A stretch of 64,000 nucleotides of DNA, from NCBI GenBank assembly GCA_002842095.1, contig PHCB01000008.1:1-64000 (forward strand), read 5' to 3'. This stretch comes from a candidate division BRC1 bacterium HGW-BRC1-1 (GTDB lineage: Bacteria > Sumerlaeota > Sumerlaeia > Sumerlaeales > Sumerlaeaceae). Both the position numbers and the translations under genes were made by a program. Below, piece by piece: positions 1 through 7,783 of this stretch (position 1 is its first letter; each line of letters opens with the position of its first letter). Below the pieces are notes generated by a model that was not told the origin of the DNA, searched no databases, and saw nothing but the letters and a program-made list of their open reading frames with translations.

Positions 1-253
1 TGCGGGCGAAGTTGGCATCCTGGCGCTCAACGATCTGAGCCAGCGTGACCGAAGTCTCGCGCAGGTCCGGCGTGGGGGCGGCGGCCAGAGGAACCGCCGG
101 TGTGGGGGTGGCTGGTGCCGCAGCCCGCGGTGGCGCCGGAAGAGCCGACGGCGTGATGGGTTGGCTCCACGCTTCGATGGGGGCGAAAAGAAAAAGTGCG
201 ACGGCCAGAAAACCAAACGAGTTGGCGGCTGTGGGGAGGAATCGTGATTTCAT
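1..253 (-). CDS. Secreted protein of unknown function, N-terminal part only
   Basis: The frame is open from an ATG at 251-253 to the left window edge, so only the first 84 residues are visible. It starts with a basic residue pair (MKSR), a hydrophobic stretch and a likely signal peptidase I site near AWS-Q (about residue 30). No lipobox cysteine is present. An Ala/Pro-rich linker follows (residues about 32-65), then a more ordered segment ending LAQIVERQDANFAR. This is a typical layout for an exported protein whose folded domain lies outside the window. No strong Shine-Dalgarno precedes the ATG. It lies downstream of the RluD gene on the same strand, 55 bp after its stop, and may share its transcript. 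Function cannot be assigned. Confidence 0.7.
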   Translation of the reverse strand, partial: MKSRFLPTAANSFGFLAVALFLFAPIEAWSQPITPSALPAPPRAAAPATPTPAVPLAAAPTPDLRETSVTLAQIVERQDANFAR

Positions 254-308
254 GAGAAAAATGTGAAGTGCCCCGTCTCGCTTCGCAAGCGCGGAACGAC
301 TTTCAAAT

Positions 309-1289
309 TCAACGCATAATTTGGGCGGCGCCGCGCAGAGCCGTGAGGATGTCCATAAAGTCTGCCGGTGGCTCCGCTTTGAACGACATCGCCTCTCCCG
401 TGCGTGGGTGTGTGAACGCCAACTGGCGCGCGTGGAGCATCTGCCGTTGAACCGTGTGCAGCTTGGCCCGCAGCTTGTTCGCCTGGGCCGGAACGAATTG
501 CGACGCGAGAGCAAACCCGCCGCCGTAAAGTTCGTCACCCAGAAGCGGGTGCCCTTCGTGGGCCATGTGTACGCGAATCTGGTGTGTGCGGCCTGTTTCG
601 AGGCGGCACTCCACCAGCGCGAAAGACCCCATCTGCTCGATGATCTTCCAGTGTGTTACCGCGGGGCGACCGCCCTTTTTTTCGTGGACGATGGCCATGC
701 GGGTGCGACCCGAGGGATGGCGCCCGATGGGAGCTTCGATGCGTCCGGAGTTTTCGCGGTAGGTGCGCAGGGTTATTGCATGATAAACGCGTGCAATGTC
801 GTGACGGGAAAGCGCCTCGGAGAGAATGCGATGCGAGAAATCGTTGCGCGCCACCACCATCAGGCCGCTGGTGTCTTTGTCCAGCCGGTGCACGATGCCG
901 GGGCGGAAGACCCCGCCGATGCTGGAAAGCTGCCCGTCGCGCGCCAGCAGCGCGTTTACCAGCGTGCCGTCGGGTGTGCCTGCGCCGGGATGCACCACCA
1001 AACCGGCGGGTTTGTTGATGACAGCCAGATCAGCGTCCTCCCACACCACGTCCAGTTCCATCGCCTGGGGGAGGGGAGACGCCTCGATGGAGGGCGGCAC
1101 GACCACCCGAATGCGATCGCTTTCGCGCAGCAAGGTGCCGGCCTTGGCGGAGGCGTCGTTCAGGAGCACATCGCCCGAGTCGATCAGCTTTCGCACGCGT
1201 GAACGCGAGAGTTCATCCTTCAGATGCGCGCAAACATAAACGTCTAAACGTAAACCGACTTCCGGGGTGGCGACGACAAAAATTTTCAT
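309..1289 (-). CDS. rluD: RluD-family 23S rRNA pseudouridine synthase
   Basis: RluA/RluD-type enzyme that isomerises uridines to pseudouridine in 23S rRNA. An S4 RNA-binding domain occupies about residues 12-70. The catalytic domain carries HRLDKDTSG at 134-142 with the catalytic Asp at 137. Further family signatures are INKPAGLVVHPG (91-102) and RTHQIRVHMAHEGHPLLGD. Length 326 aa fits RluD. RluA, RluC and RluD homologs cannot be separated by motif alone, so the symbol is the most likely one. It starts 8 bp after the stop of the small membrane protein (1298-1660), so co-transcription is likely. Confidence 0.93.
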   Translation of the reverse strand: MKIFVVATPEVGLRLDVYVCAHLKDELSRSRVRKLIDSGDVLLNDASAKAGTLLRESDRIRVVVPPSIEASPLPQAMELDVVWEDADLAVINKPAGLVVHPGAGTPDGTLVNALLARDGQLSSIGGVFRPGIVHRLDKDTSGLMVVARNDFSHRILSEALSRHDIARVYHAITLRTYRENSGRIEAPIGRHPSGRTRMAIVHEKKGGRPAVTHWKIIEQMGSFALVECRLETGRTHQIRVHMAHEGHPLLGDELYGGGFALASQFVPAQANKLRAKLHTVQRQMLHARQLAFTHPRTGEAMSFKAEPPADFMDILTALRGAAQIMR

Positions 1290-1297
1290 TGAGCCGA

Positions 1298-1660
1298 TTA
1301 AGGGCGCGGATCGGCGGGGGCGTCAAGGGGCGACGGCGCTTTGGGGGCCGACTGCCACAGAATAGCAGATGAGGAGGCGGGGGAGGAGGGTTCCGTGTTG
1401 CCTGGTTGCAGAACTGAGGCGGGCACCGTCGGGCGGGGCTCGGGCGTGGCCACCGGCGCGGTGGGGGTGGGCGTCTCGACCGCGGTAGGCAACGCCGCGC
1501 CCAGATTATCCTGCCGAAAAACCTGCTCGATGCGACGGCTTTCCTCGCCGCTGCGATTCGCGCGCTGGTACTTCACCACCTGCAACACCGTGATGGCCGC
1601 AATGGTTGCACCCGCAATAAGGGCGGCAAAGGCGTACTTTATGATGTCTCGAGTTTTCAT
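1298..1660 (-). CDS. Small single-pass membrane protein with Pro/Thr-rich tail
   Basis: 120 aa. One transmembrane helix (about residues 9-30, YAFAALIAGATIAAITVLQV) follows a short basic N-terminus. Then come a short charged segment (NRSGEESRRIEQVFRQD) and a Pro/Thr/Ala/Ser-rich tail likely to be disordered and outside the cytoplasm. No enzymatic motif is visible. The 8-bp gap to rluD suggests one operon. Function unknown. Confidence 0.7.
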   Translation of the reverse strand: MKTRDIIKYAFAALIAGATIAAITVLQVVKYQRANRSGEESRRIEQVFRQDNLGAALPTAVETPTPTAPVATPEPRPTVPASVLQPGNTEPSSPASSSAILWQSAPKAPSPLDAPADPRP

Positions 1661-1757
1661 AAAACCTCACGCCAACTACGAACACCGCGCCGGGGAAATT
1701 CGATAAAGAGCGGGCTATTCGACAAAGGCACTGTTGGAATGTCCCTTACCGTGCCGG

Positions 1758-1802
1758 AAAGTTTGCACCCGCCGCATCCGGTCAAGTGTGGGACCGGCGC
1801 CC
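1758..1802 (+). repeat. Degenerate repeat C, copy 1 (partner 2573-2616)
   Basis: About 45 bp sharing AAGTTTG, a CCGC core and the 20-mer GGTCAAGTGTGGGACCGGCG with 2573-2616. In reverse complement its core resembles part of repeat B (2387-2470), which suggests one family present in both orientations. Confidence 0.55.
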
Positions 1803-1803
1803 G

Positions 1804-1859
1804 GGTGGCAAGAATGCCCCCCTCCTTTCTGCCAACGGAGAGGGGGCATTCCTGCCCCC
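1804..1859. repeat. GC-rich imperfect palindrome, copy 1
   Basis: The left arm GGTGGCAAGAATGCCCCC is answered by a right arm GGGGGCATTCCTGCCCCC across a loop of about 20 bp. A closely related palindrome occurs at 30013-30074. Two intergenic copies of the same arm sequence 28 kb apart point to a REP- or MITE-like dispersed element. Confidence 0.65.
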
Positions 1860-2164
1860 TGTGGATGGACCCAGGTGCTTCAACATCCATGGCGAGTAAC
1901 GGTGGATAAAAACGCAATGCCCAGAAAAACGGTTTGATCATCCCAAACGTCCACCGGCCACCGGAGGGGGCAGGCCCAATGGGAGCGTGGGTTTTCTAGA
2001 GCGTTTTCTATTCTAATGATTACAGACTCGTGGTGCGCTGGGATGTCGAATTGTGACCACCCATCCCTGTGGTAGGTGGCTACCCCAGCCTCGGCCCGGG
2101 CGCCCGATTCTACCGCCTCCCACTTGCCCACTTGCTGGCGGATGGCAACCCCGGTGCGACCGGC

Positions 2165-2219
2165 GTGCAACCGGTGTGCAACCGGTGAGCAACCGGTGAG
2201 CAACCGGTGAGCAAACGGT
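2165..2219 (+). repeat. Five-unit 11-bp tandem direct repeat
   Basis: Consecutive units: GTGCAACCGGT, GTGCAACCGGT, GAGCAACCGGT, GAGCAACCGGT, GAGCAAACGGT. Each of the first four contains the palindrome ACCGGT. The 11-bp period is close to one helical turn, so repeated sites would face the same side of DNA. No gene or origin-type protein is adjacent. Function unknown. Confidence 0.75.
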
Positions 2220-2386
2220 GCAACTGGCGCGCAATCAGCAAGCCATTATCCACACAGAGATCTATCTCAGGCCTCCACGCGGCCTCCGGTTTGCCCTGTA
2301 CGCACAGTCGCCCCAAACCCAATGCTCCAACTATTTTGAGATTCCAGGATATGTTAACACTTACATCAAAACCGCTCTAACTTGCT

Positions 2387-2470
2387 GAAATTTTGGTAGC
2401 CCGAAGAAACCGTCCTCCTGCCGCAAAGCGCCCGGCTCCGACCGGCAAGGATGCCGACCCCACACTCAAA
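2387..2470 (+). repeat. Degenerate repeat B, copy 1 (partner 2696-2780)
   Basis: About 85 bp starting GAAATTTTG and ending CCCCACACTCAAAA. It matches 2696-2780 over its whole length with scattered substitutions (for example GACCGGCAAGGATGCCG in both). Non-coding. Confidence 0.6.
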
Positions 2471-2572
2471 AACAAATGTGCCGCCATGGGGAGACCGGCT
2501 TTTATGAGATCGTATCAGTCGAACGGACTCTTGTTGTCAGTGCGATTCGTGAATCGTCTAAAGAAGCGCCAG

Positions 2573-2616
2573 AAGTTTGTGCCCGCTGCAACCGGTCAAG
2601 TGTGGGACCGGCGCCC
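2573..2616 (+). repeat. Degenerate repeat C, copy 2 (partner 1758-1802)
   Basis: Second copy of the 44-45 bp repeat. The segment GGTCAAGTGTGGGACCGGCG is identical in both copies, and the flanks have diverged. Confidence 0.55.
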
Positions 2617-2695
2617 TCGCCGGTCGCCACCAGACGCTGAGGCCTGACAACTCGGTTTTTCAGCCCCAACAGGAGCGCGGGTTTTCTAACCCGCG

Positions 2696-2780
2696 GAAAT
2701 TTTGTTGCCCGAAAAAACCGTCACCCTACCGCAAAGCGTCCCGGCCCCGACCGGCAAGGATGCCGGCCCCACACTCAAAA
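2696..2780 (+). repeat. Degenerate repeat B, copy 2 (partner 2387-2470)
   Basis: Second copy of the 85-bp repeat, 225 bp after the first, in the same orientation. It lies about 140 bp upstream of tRNA-Thr. Confidence 0.6.
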
Positions 2781-2919
2781 CGAAAAACGAAAAGCTCAGT
2801 GGAAACGCCTCCCCGCCCCATTTCGCGCGTCCCACGCTTTTCCCCCAAATGATTTCCCCCCAATCATGGTATACGCGTGTGGCACGGCCGCCAACCCAAG
2901 GCGACCCCCCGCAATGTGG

Positions 2920-2995
2920 GCTGATGTAGCTCAGCTGGTAGAGCAGCTGATTCGTAATCAGCAGGTCGTCGGTTCGAATCCGACCATCAGCTCCA
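2920..2995 (+). tRNA. tRNA-Thr (anticodon CGT)
   Basis: Complete cloverleaf. The acceptor GCTGATG pairs with CATCAGC, and the D-arm is GCTCAGCTGGTAGAGC. The anticodon stem GCTGA/TCAGC encloses loop TTCGTAA with anticodon CGT, which reads ACG threonine codons. The T-arm is GTCGGTTCGAATCCGAC. The 3' CCA is encoded at 2993-2995. It stands at the border of the AT-richer segment 3000-6100, a common position for integrated islands, but no duplicated tRNA end is visible beyond the island. Confidence 0.95.
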
Positions 2996-3083
2996 TTTTG
3001 GGTTTCTGTGGTTAATCAAATTCGGGGTCCGGCAGCATTTTGTTCCGCATATTCCAAGCCGCTTTTCCTGCGGGCGACGAGTC

Positions 3084-3881
3084 TCATGGATCAATGAAGT
3101 GATCGCTTAGTTTTTCACGGCGGGCAGAGGTCTCATTTTGTGCATTCGGTGTAACTATTGCTCTTATTGCCGCGATTTCTTCCCTTAGTGCTCTGACTTC
3201 ATCTCTGACCTCGTTATCTGCCCCAACGAACATGCTCGCTATGTATGCGGTCAAAGTTCCGTAAAGCCCTATTCCTACAACCATTAGTAATGCGGCAATG
3301 ATTCTACCTTCTGTCGTAACCGGATACAAATCTCCATAGCCCACGGTTGTGATCGTAGTGATACTCCACCACAATGCGTCTTCCGCAGATCGGATTGTCG
3401 AATTTGGGTCATTCTCAACGTGAAGAATCATCAGGGCTGCAAAGAACCAAACCAGAAATGATGTGAGTGCAACTGATGCGAACGCCCCTTTTGCACGGTT
3501 GGAGAAGATAAATGCCACAACGTATTTCATGGAACGCAACGCGCGAAGAACCCTCAACAATCGGAAAACACGCGCCAACCGTCCGATGCGTAAAGCTTCT
3601 ATTGTTGGAATGCTGGCTAGCAGATCGATCCAGTTGATCATTACGAAACGCCATTTATTGGGGGCTTTGACCAGGCGTCCAAAGAAATCCACAATGAAAA
3701 TGACGCAAATAACATTATCGAATGCTCCGATAACGCTTTCGCTCTCTTTATCTATCGAGACGAAAGTTGTCATAACAAGCAAGCCAATCACCAGAATCGA
3801 CAGGACCAGTATAACGAGTTGCCAGATAGTCAATTTAGGTGGTTGATCTTCTTGGCCGTGTATGCTTGATTCAATCTCCAT
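3084..3881 (-). CDS. Voltage-gated-type potassium channel protein
   Basis: Six-helix channel of the Kv/VIC superfamily, predicted in the inner membrane. S1 is near the N-terminus (LVILVLSILVIGLLVMTTF). S4 has regularly spaced arginines (RIGRLARVFRLLRVLRALRS, about 98-117 in this numbering). The pore helix is followed by selectivity filter TVGYGD at about 179-184 and S6 by a short charged coiled tail (EVRDEVRALREEIAAIRAI). No RCK/KTN or cyclic-nucleotide domain is present. The ATG at 3881 is used here; a GTG at 3887 is also in frame. Either start overlaps the end of the upstream DUF4041 gene, so translation is probably coupled. Base composition is AT-richer than the flanks. Whether it conducts K+ for homeostasis or as an effector of the neighbouring proteins is not known. 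Confidence 0.88.
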   Translation of the reverse strand: MEIESSIHGQEDQPPKLTIWQLVILVLSILVIGLLVMTTFVSIDKESESVIGAFDNVICVIFIVDFFGRLVKAPNKWRFVMINWIDLLASIPTIEALRIGRLARVFRLLRVLRALRSMKYVVAFIFSNRAKGAFASVALTSFLVWFFAALMILHVENDPNSTIRSAEDALWWSITTITTVGYGDLYPVTTEGRIIAALLMVVGIGLYGTLTAYIASMFVGADNEVRDEVRALREEIAAIRAIVTPNAQNETSARREKLSDHFIDP

Positions 3882-4977
3882 CAGCACCAGCAGTCAGAGC
3901 TTCAAGCTCGGGGGCCAGGGCCTCTAAATCTTCGTCTTCCATGTCGAGAGAATTTCGGTATTCGATGGCTTCAGGATCCGCTATGTAATCTACTTGACCA
4001 TGATTCTGTTGCACTAATTCGACAATTTGCTCTACATTTGCACGAAAATATTCTTTTCGGAAATTGACACGATTCACTCGCTGCAGGTTAAGACCCCGAT
4101 GAAGGGCGGCTTCGAGGGCTGGAGCGTTATCGCAAGAGATCATCATGTGAACATCAAATGGGAACGGAACGCTGGCATCACCGAGTTCTCGAACGCGATC
4201 CATTGGTTCCAGTCGTCGCGTCATGCCAACTTTGAAAACACCTTCACCGAAGGAGCCAATGTTGCTGATTACATAAATGAACCCTGCTTTTGTTAGCTGG
4301 GCTTGAGATTTCGCCCGCTCGAGTTTTGATTGAGCTTCAGCCAACTTTTCCTGAAGTCGCTGTACTTCATCATTGTGCTCGTTCTGAGCCTTTAGTAGCG
4401 CTCTCTGAAGGAGATTTTGTATCGTGAGTTCTTCATTTTCCAGCTTTTGCAATTCCCGCTGGCGCTCGGCTTCAACCCGAGCTTCTTCCCGAATACGTTG
4501 CTGAATTCGTGCTTGCTCTTGTTTCGCATACTCCTTCTTTAGCACTTCCTCGTATTTTTGTTGGAGTGCATTCATAATGCCCTTCTGGCGCTCCTCCGAT
4601 ATGGGATGGCCAGCTTTTATTGCTTTATCCATAAGCCCTTGTAAATTTTTCTTTAACGATGCAAAATTTTGTGTGGTTAATCGGGCTACCAATAATTTCC
4701 AGTATTCATTAAGAATGGAATCAATTGCCTTGTGGGAATTTGTTACGATTGCTTGTTGTTCGGCTATAATTACATTTTTACTGTTCAGTTGAACGTTTAA
4801 TATGTCGATCTGTTGCCGTTGTTGCGAATTAGCTTTTGCGGAAATTTGACCCTGAGCGATTGCTCGAATAAGATAACGAGCAACATAGTAAGCGATGGCT
4901 AATGCGACTATGGTAAAGGCGAGAAATAGCAATACAGAACCGATTTGGTAGCCGAGTTCTAAGACATCTTCCAACAC
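3871..4977 (-). CDS. Membrane-anchored coiled-coil protein with DUF4041/T5orf172 (GIY-YIG-like) domain
   Basis: 368 aa. An N-terminal transmembrane helix (about 10-36) is followed by long coiled coil (about 45-230, rich in Q/E/R/K). The C-terminal domain (about 232-325) has GFIYVISN at 232-239, FKVGMTRR at 248-255, an Arg-containing MDRVRELG helix, EAALH near 289-293 and KEYF at 308-311. These match the DUF4041/T5orf172 (MUG113) group of the GIY-YIG nuclease superfamily. GTG start at 4977 has SD AGGAGA 7 nt upstream. The gene follows the exonuclease-BRCT gene by 30 bp and overlaps the channel gene by 11-17 bp. A nuclease domain tied to the membrane by a coiled coil and coupled to an ion channel is suggestive of a sensor/effector, but that is inference. 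Nuclease activity is untested. Confidence 0.85.
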   Translation of the reverse strand: MLEDVLELGYQIGSVLLFLAFTIVALAIAYYVARYLIRAIAQGQISAKANSQQRQQIDILNVQLNSKNVIIAEQQAIVTNSHKAIDSILNEYWKLLVARLTTQNFASLKKNLQGLMDKAIKAGHPISEERQKGIMNALQQKYEEVLKKEYAKQEQARIQQRIREEARVEAERQRELQKLENEELTIQNLLQRALLKAQNEHNDEVQRLQEKLAEAQSKLERAKSQAQLTKAGFIYVISNIGSFGEGVFKVGMTRRLEPMDRVRELGDASVPFPFDVHMMISCDNAPALEAALHRGLNLQRVNRVNFRKEYFRANVEQIVELVQQNHGQVDYIADPEAIEYRNSLDMEDEDLEALAPELEALTAGADGD

Positions 4978-5007
4978 GATAATTCTCCTTTTTACAAATA
5001 GGTTTAT

Positions 5008-5934
5008 TTATAGTATTAAGACGGACTTACACGCTGCTTCTAATGGCAGCGCTTCTGCCCAAGCACACTCCGGCACGATGCAAATTTGTTTTCCCTTCTC
5101 CTTTAATTCCATGGCCTTTGCCACTTTGCCACCCCCCGCATCTCCGCCAGTCCACAAATCGTTGCCGTTTCGCCCCACAATGAGATAATCCACTTTGCAT
5201 GAGACGGCCCCTTTGATTATACCGCCCAGAGCTTCCGTGTGGTGTATGGCCAGCTCACGCTCGTAGACGAAGGCACCGGTGAAGCAGAACGCTTTTCCGG
5301 CGAAGGATATCTCGGGTGTCGGTGTGTCGTAGGCGATGCGATCCTTTGGATGGATATCCGCGCAGCATTCACCGATTTCGAACCGCTTGCTTTGGCATTC
5401 CCGGGTTGCTGGTTCGTGGCCCATAAGCCGCAGAACCAATAGCGCACATGACAAAGCATCGTAATCCGCTCGATGGTGGCGTTGCAGAGGGATTCCGTAT
5501 TCCTCGCAAAGAGCATCCAGCTTTCCACCACCCGCCATCTGCATGCTGCATCGAAAGCAAATCTCGGGAGCTTCAATGGCCCAGGCTTCGTTGCATTTGC
5601 AGAGAACGGCTTTATCAAAACCGGCATTGTGGGCATAAACTACTTTGCCCTCAATCAATGGCCATATTTCTGCCCACACAACGGGCCACGGGTCTGCATC
5701 CTCAAGTTGGCGATTAGTGAGACCGTGGACCAAGGATTGAAAGAACCCGCGGGGCGTTTCATCGGGTCGCACAAGACGATAAACTTGCCGGATTTGGTCT
5801 GGTGCATCGACAATGGCGAGGCCCACCGAGCAAGCGACTGCGTTGGATTTGTCCCAAGTTTCGAAATCGATGGCCACAAAAGGTTCGAAGGGTGGCTTCC
5901 GCCTCCGATCTTGCTTGGGCCTATAACTTTTCAC
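5008..5934 (-). CDS. DEDDh 3'-5' exonuclease (DnaQ fold) fused to BRCT domain
   Basis: About 308 aa. The N-terminal DnaQ-like exonuclease has ExoI DFET (D23, E25), ExoII HNAGFD (H102, D107) and ExoIII HRADYD (H154, D159), so the DEDDh catalytic set is complete. The C-terminal segment (about 212-300: FAGKAFCFTGAF, LGGIIKGAVSCKVDYLIVG) is a BRCT domain like those of NAD-dependent ligase and some exonucleases. The GTG at 5934 is chosen because GGGGAGGG lies 6-7 nt upstream. The longer ATG frame from 5973 lacks such a site. It is first in a three-gene minus-strand set with the DUF4041 protein and K+ channel. Likely role is DNA or RNA end trimming in repair or defence. Confidence 0.88.
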   Translation of the reverse strand: MKSYRPKQDRRRKPPFEPFVAIDFETWDKSNAVACSVGLAIVDAPDQIRQVYRLVRPDETPRGFFQSLVHGLTNRQLEDADPWPVVWAEIWPLIEGKVVYAHNAGFDKAVLCKCNEAWAIEAPEICFRCSMQMAGGGKLDALCEEYGIPLQRHHRADYDALSCALLVLRLMGHEPATRECQSKRFEIGECCADIHPKDRIAYDTPTPEISFAGKAFCFTGAFVYERELAIHHTEALGGIIKGAVSCKVDYLIVGRNGNDLWTGGDAGGGKVAKAMELKEKGKQICIVPECAWAEALPLEAACKSVLIL

Positions 5935-6106
5935 ATCCCACCCTCCCCGAATTTCGTGAAGTGATCGTTTCATTCATCCGATTCGCTACGTGGTCAAGCA
6001 CATTTGCTATCTGTCGGATTGGCGCTTGTCAGTGCCAAAGTCGCAGTGAGCTATGGCAAATCTGATTAATGGCTATGTTCCAAAACGAAGGGCATTTCGC
6101 TACCCC

Positions 6107-6757
6107 TTATAGCGTAAACCCGGAAGGGTTGCGTTGGGTCCGGATAACGTCGCCGTTGCTTACTGTGCCGTTGGTGGCGTTGTAGACGCCGTTAATCAGG
6201 TTGGTGGGGCCGACGGCTGTGGGGGAGAGGTCTTTGCGGTCGAGGTCGGGGCCGTTGGCTGACATGATCCAGGAGCCGAACGCGTTGGCGCGTGTTGTTT
6301 GGGGTTGCGTGAAAGACGCCCCGGCTGCATCGGCAAGGCGGCGGGTGTATTCCCAATTCTGGTAATAAATGTACTGCTGTTCGGGCGATGGTTCCAGGCT
6401 TGCATCGGCAAATACGTCGGAAAAGATGGTCGTTATGTAGGCGATGGGGGTGGTTACGGTTTGCGGCAGGAAGTTCTGGGCATACAGGTTATGGTTGGGG
6501 CTGGGCATGGGATAAACGATGGAGAAATCGCTGCTCATTACCGCCACCGGGAGGGGGTACTGGTTGAAATCTACATGGTAGCTTTCCACGGCCACGGCCA
6601 TGGATCGAATGTCGGATTGGGTTCGCGCCACTTTCGACCGGACTTGGGCTTCCAGAAAGTTGGGCACTGCGATGGCTGCAAGGATGGCGATGATTGCCAC
6701 TACGATTAATAGCTCGATGAGGGTGAAGCCAGGGCTGTTACGGGTCGTTTGGATCAT
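6107..6757 (-). CDS. Type IV pilin-like / type II secretion pseudopilin (GspG-like)
   Basis: 216 aa. Class III leader MIQTTRNSPG, cleaved before FTLIELL, with Gly at -1, Phe at +1 and Glu at +5. The hydrophobic helix continues to AAIAVPNFLEAQ, and an Arg/Asp-bearing helix (RSKVARTQSDIRSMAVAVES) follows as in GspG-type pseudopilins. The C-terminal part is a small extracellular domain with YNATNGTVSNGDVIRTQR. Start ATG 6757 is chosen over an upstream ATG because the leader is then of normal length and AGGTG lies 6 nt upstream. No assembly genes are nearby; such orphan pseudopilins are frequent in related uncultured phyla. Processing by a PilD-type peptidase would be expected. Confidence 0.88.
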   Translation of the reverse strand: MIQTTRNSPGFTLIELLIVVAIIAILAAIAVPNFLEAQVRSKVARTQSDIRSMAVAVESYHVDFNQYPLPVAVMSSDFSIVYPMPSPNHNLYAQNFLPQTVTTPIAYITTIFSDVFADASLEPSPEQQYIYYQNWEYTRRLADAAGASFTQPQTTRANAFGSWIMSANGPDLDRKDLSPTAVGPTNLINGVYNATNGTVSNGDVIRTQRNPSGFTL

Positions 6758-6955
6758 GGTGTTCACCTGATTCAGAATGAAGGTCCTTCCGTATGGGCGC
6801 GAAAACAAAATGTGTCAAGTGTTGGGTGTTCGCAGTTCCATGGGACAACCTTTACCGATCCCTTAAAATTGGGAAGCCTCCCCATCTTCGTCATTGACGC
6901 CGACCCGCTCGCTGAATTTTCTTGGGGGAAAATCGAAAGTGCGAAGAACCCTCCT

Positions 6956-7783
6956 TTGACCTCTCCAACTGAATCTGCCATTTCCCGGTGTTTCGCCGAT
7001 CTCAAGGCTCGCGGTGAGCGGGCGCTTGTTACGTTTCTCACGGCGGGGTTCCCGACGCTGGATCACACACCCGAACTGCTTGATGCGCTGGTGGCCGGTG
7101 GGGCGGATGTTATCGAGGTGGGCGTGCCCTTTAGTGATCCGGTGGCGGATGGTCCGACCATTCAGAAGGCCGGCGCCGAGGCTCTGGCGGCTGGAACCAC
7201 GATGGAAGGGATACTCGATTGTGTGCGGGCTTTCCGTACTCGCCATGCCACACCCATCGTGCTGTTTGGCGCATACAATCCGTTCTTCCACTATGGCATC
7301 GAGCGCTTCGTGCGCGATGCAGCGGCGGCCGGTGTTAACGGGCTGTTGATCCCCGACCTTCCCCTGGAGGAATCCGAGGAAGTTCTTCCCATGGCCAGGG
7401 CTGCGGGGCTGGATCTTATTTTTCTGGTTGCGCCGCCCACACCCCTCGAACGCAAACGTCTCATTTGTGAGAAGTCCTCGGGGTTCGTCTATTACATATC
7501 GGTCCGGGGTGTTACCGGGGCGCGGGCTTCCGCTCACTTCCAGTTGGAAAAACCTCTCGGAGAATTACGCGAAGTCACGGATCTGCCCATCGCGGTGGGC
7601 TTCGGAATTTCTCAACCCGAGCAGGCCGCCGAGGTGGCTGCCCTTGCCGACGGTGTGGTTGTGGGGAGCGGTATCATTGACCTGATCTCGAAGCACCGCG
7701 ATTCGCCGGATCTCATGGAGAAAGTCAGCGCATACTGCCGCTCGTTGAAAGATGCCATGGCAGACTGTGAGCGGCTGGGCTGA
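6956..7783 (+). CDS. trpA: Tryptophan synthase alpha chain
   Basis: TIM-barrel enzyme releasing indole from indole-3-glycerol phosphate. Family motifs: FLTAGFP, VIEVGVPFSDPVADGP (catalytic Glu and Asp), FFHYGIERFV, LIPDLPLEE, FVYYISVRGVTGAR and a phosphate-binding VGFGIS. The open frame reaches back to an ATG at 6749, but its first 69 codons are unlike any TrpA and overlap the pseudopilin start, so a TTG at 6956 (giving about 275 aa) is the likelier start. Its ribosome site is weak, so the exact start is uncertain. trpB is not adjacent. The stop codon overlaps the ATG of the next gene, indicating coupling. Confidence 0.92.
   Translation: MTSPTESAISRCFADLKARGERALVTFLTAGFPTLDHTPELLDALVAGGADVIEVGVPFSDPVADGPTIQKAGAEALAAGTTMEGILDCVRAFRTRHATPIVLFGAYNPFFHYGIERFVRDAAAAGVNGLLIPDLPLEESEEVLPMARAAGLDLIFLVAPPTPLERKRLICEKSSGFVYYISVRGVTGARASAHFQLEKPLGELREVTDLPIAVGFGISQPEQAAEVAALADGVVVGSGIIDLISKHRDSPDLMEKVSAYCRSLKDAMADCERLG

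Larger units (their letters stand above)
1661..2919. other. Gene-poor, repeat-rich intergenic region before tRNA-Thr
   Basis: No open frame here has credible protein composition. The possible frames translate low-complexity text such as repeated PVAHRL/TGC units and lack ribosome sites. The region contains one copy of a GC-rich imperfect palindrome (1804-1859), a five-unit 11-bp tandem repeat (2165-2219), and two pairs of degenerate direct repeats (1758-1802 with 2573-2616; 2387-2470 with 2696-2780). It looks like a decayed or repeat-colonised spacer bordering an accessory island. Confidence 0.6.

Noticed and set aside
321-1202. 293-codon plus-strand open frame
   Set aside because: Antisense to the pseudouridine synthase gene, whose protein matches its family throughout.
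2165-2219. CRISPR array
   Set aside because: Units of 11 bp without spacers and no cas genes; it is a simple tandem repeat.
1880-2322. Small minus-strand frames across the tandem repeat
   Set aside because: They only translate the 11-bp repeats in different frames and have no ribosome sites.
2971-6106. Attachment-site pair flanking the AT-rich island
   Set aside because: No copy of the tRNA-Thr 3' end was seen between 5934 and 6106, and no integrase is present, so site-specific integration is unproven.
6749-6955. N-terminal extension of the TrpA frame
   Set aside because: The residues have no TrpA likeness and overlap the pseudopilin start on the other strand.
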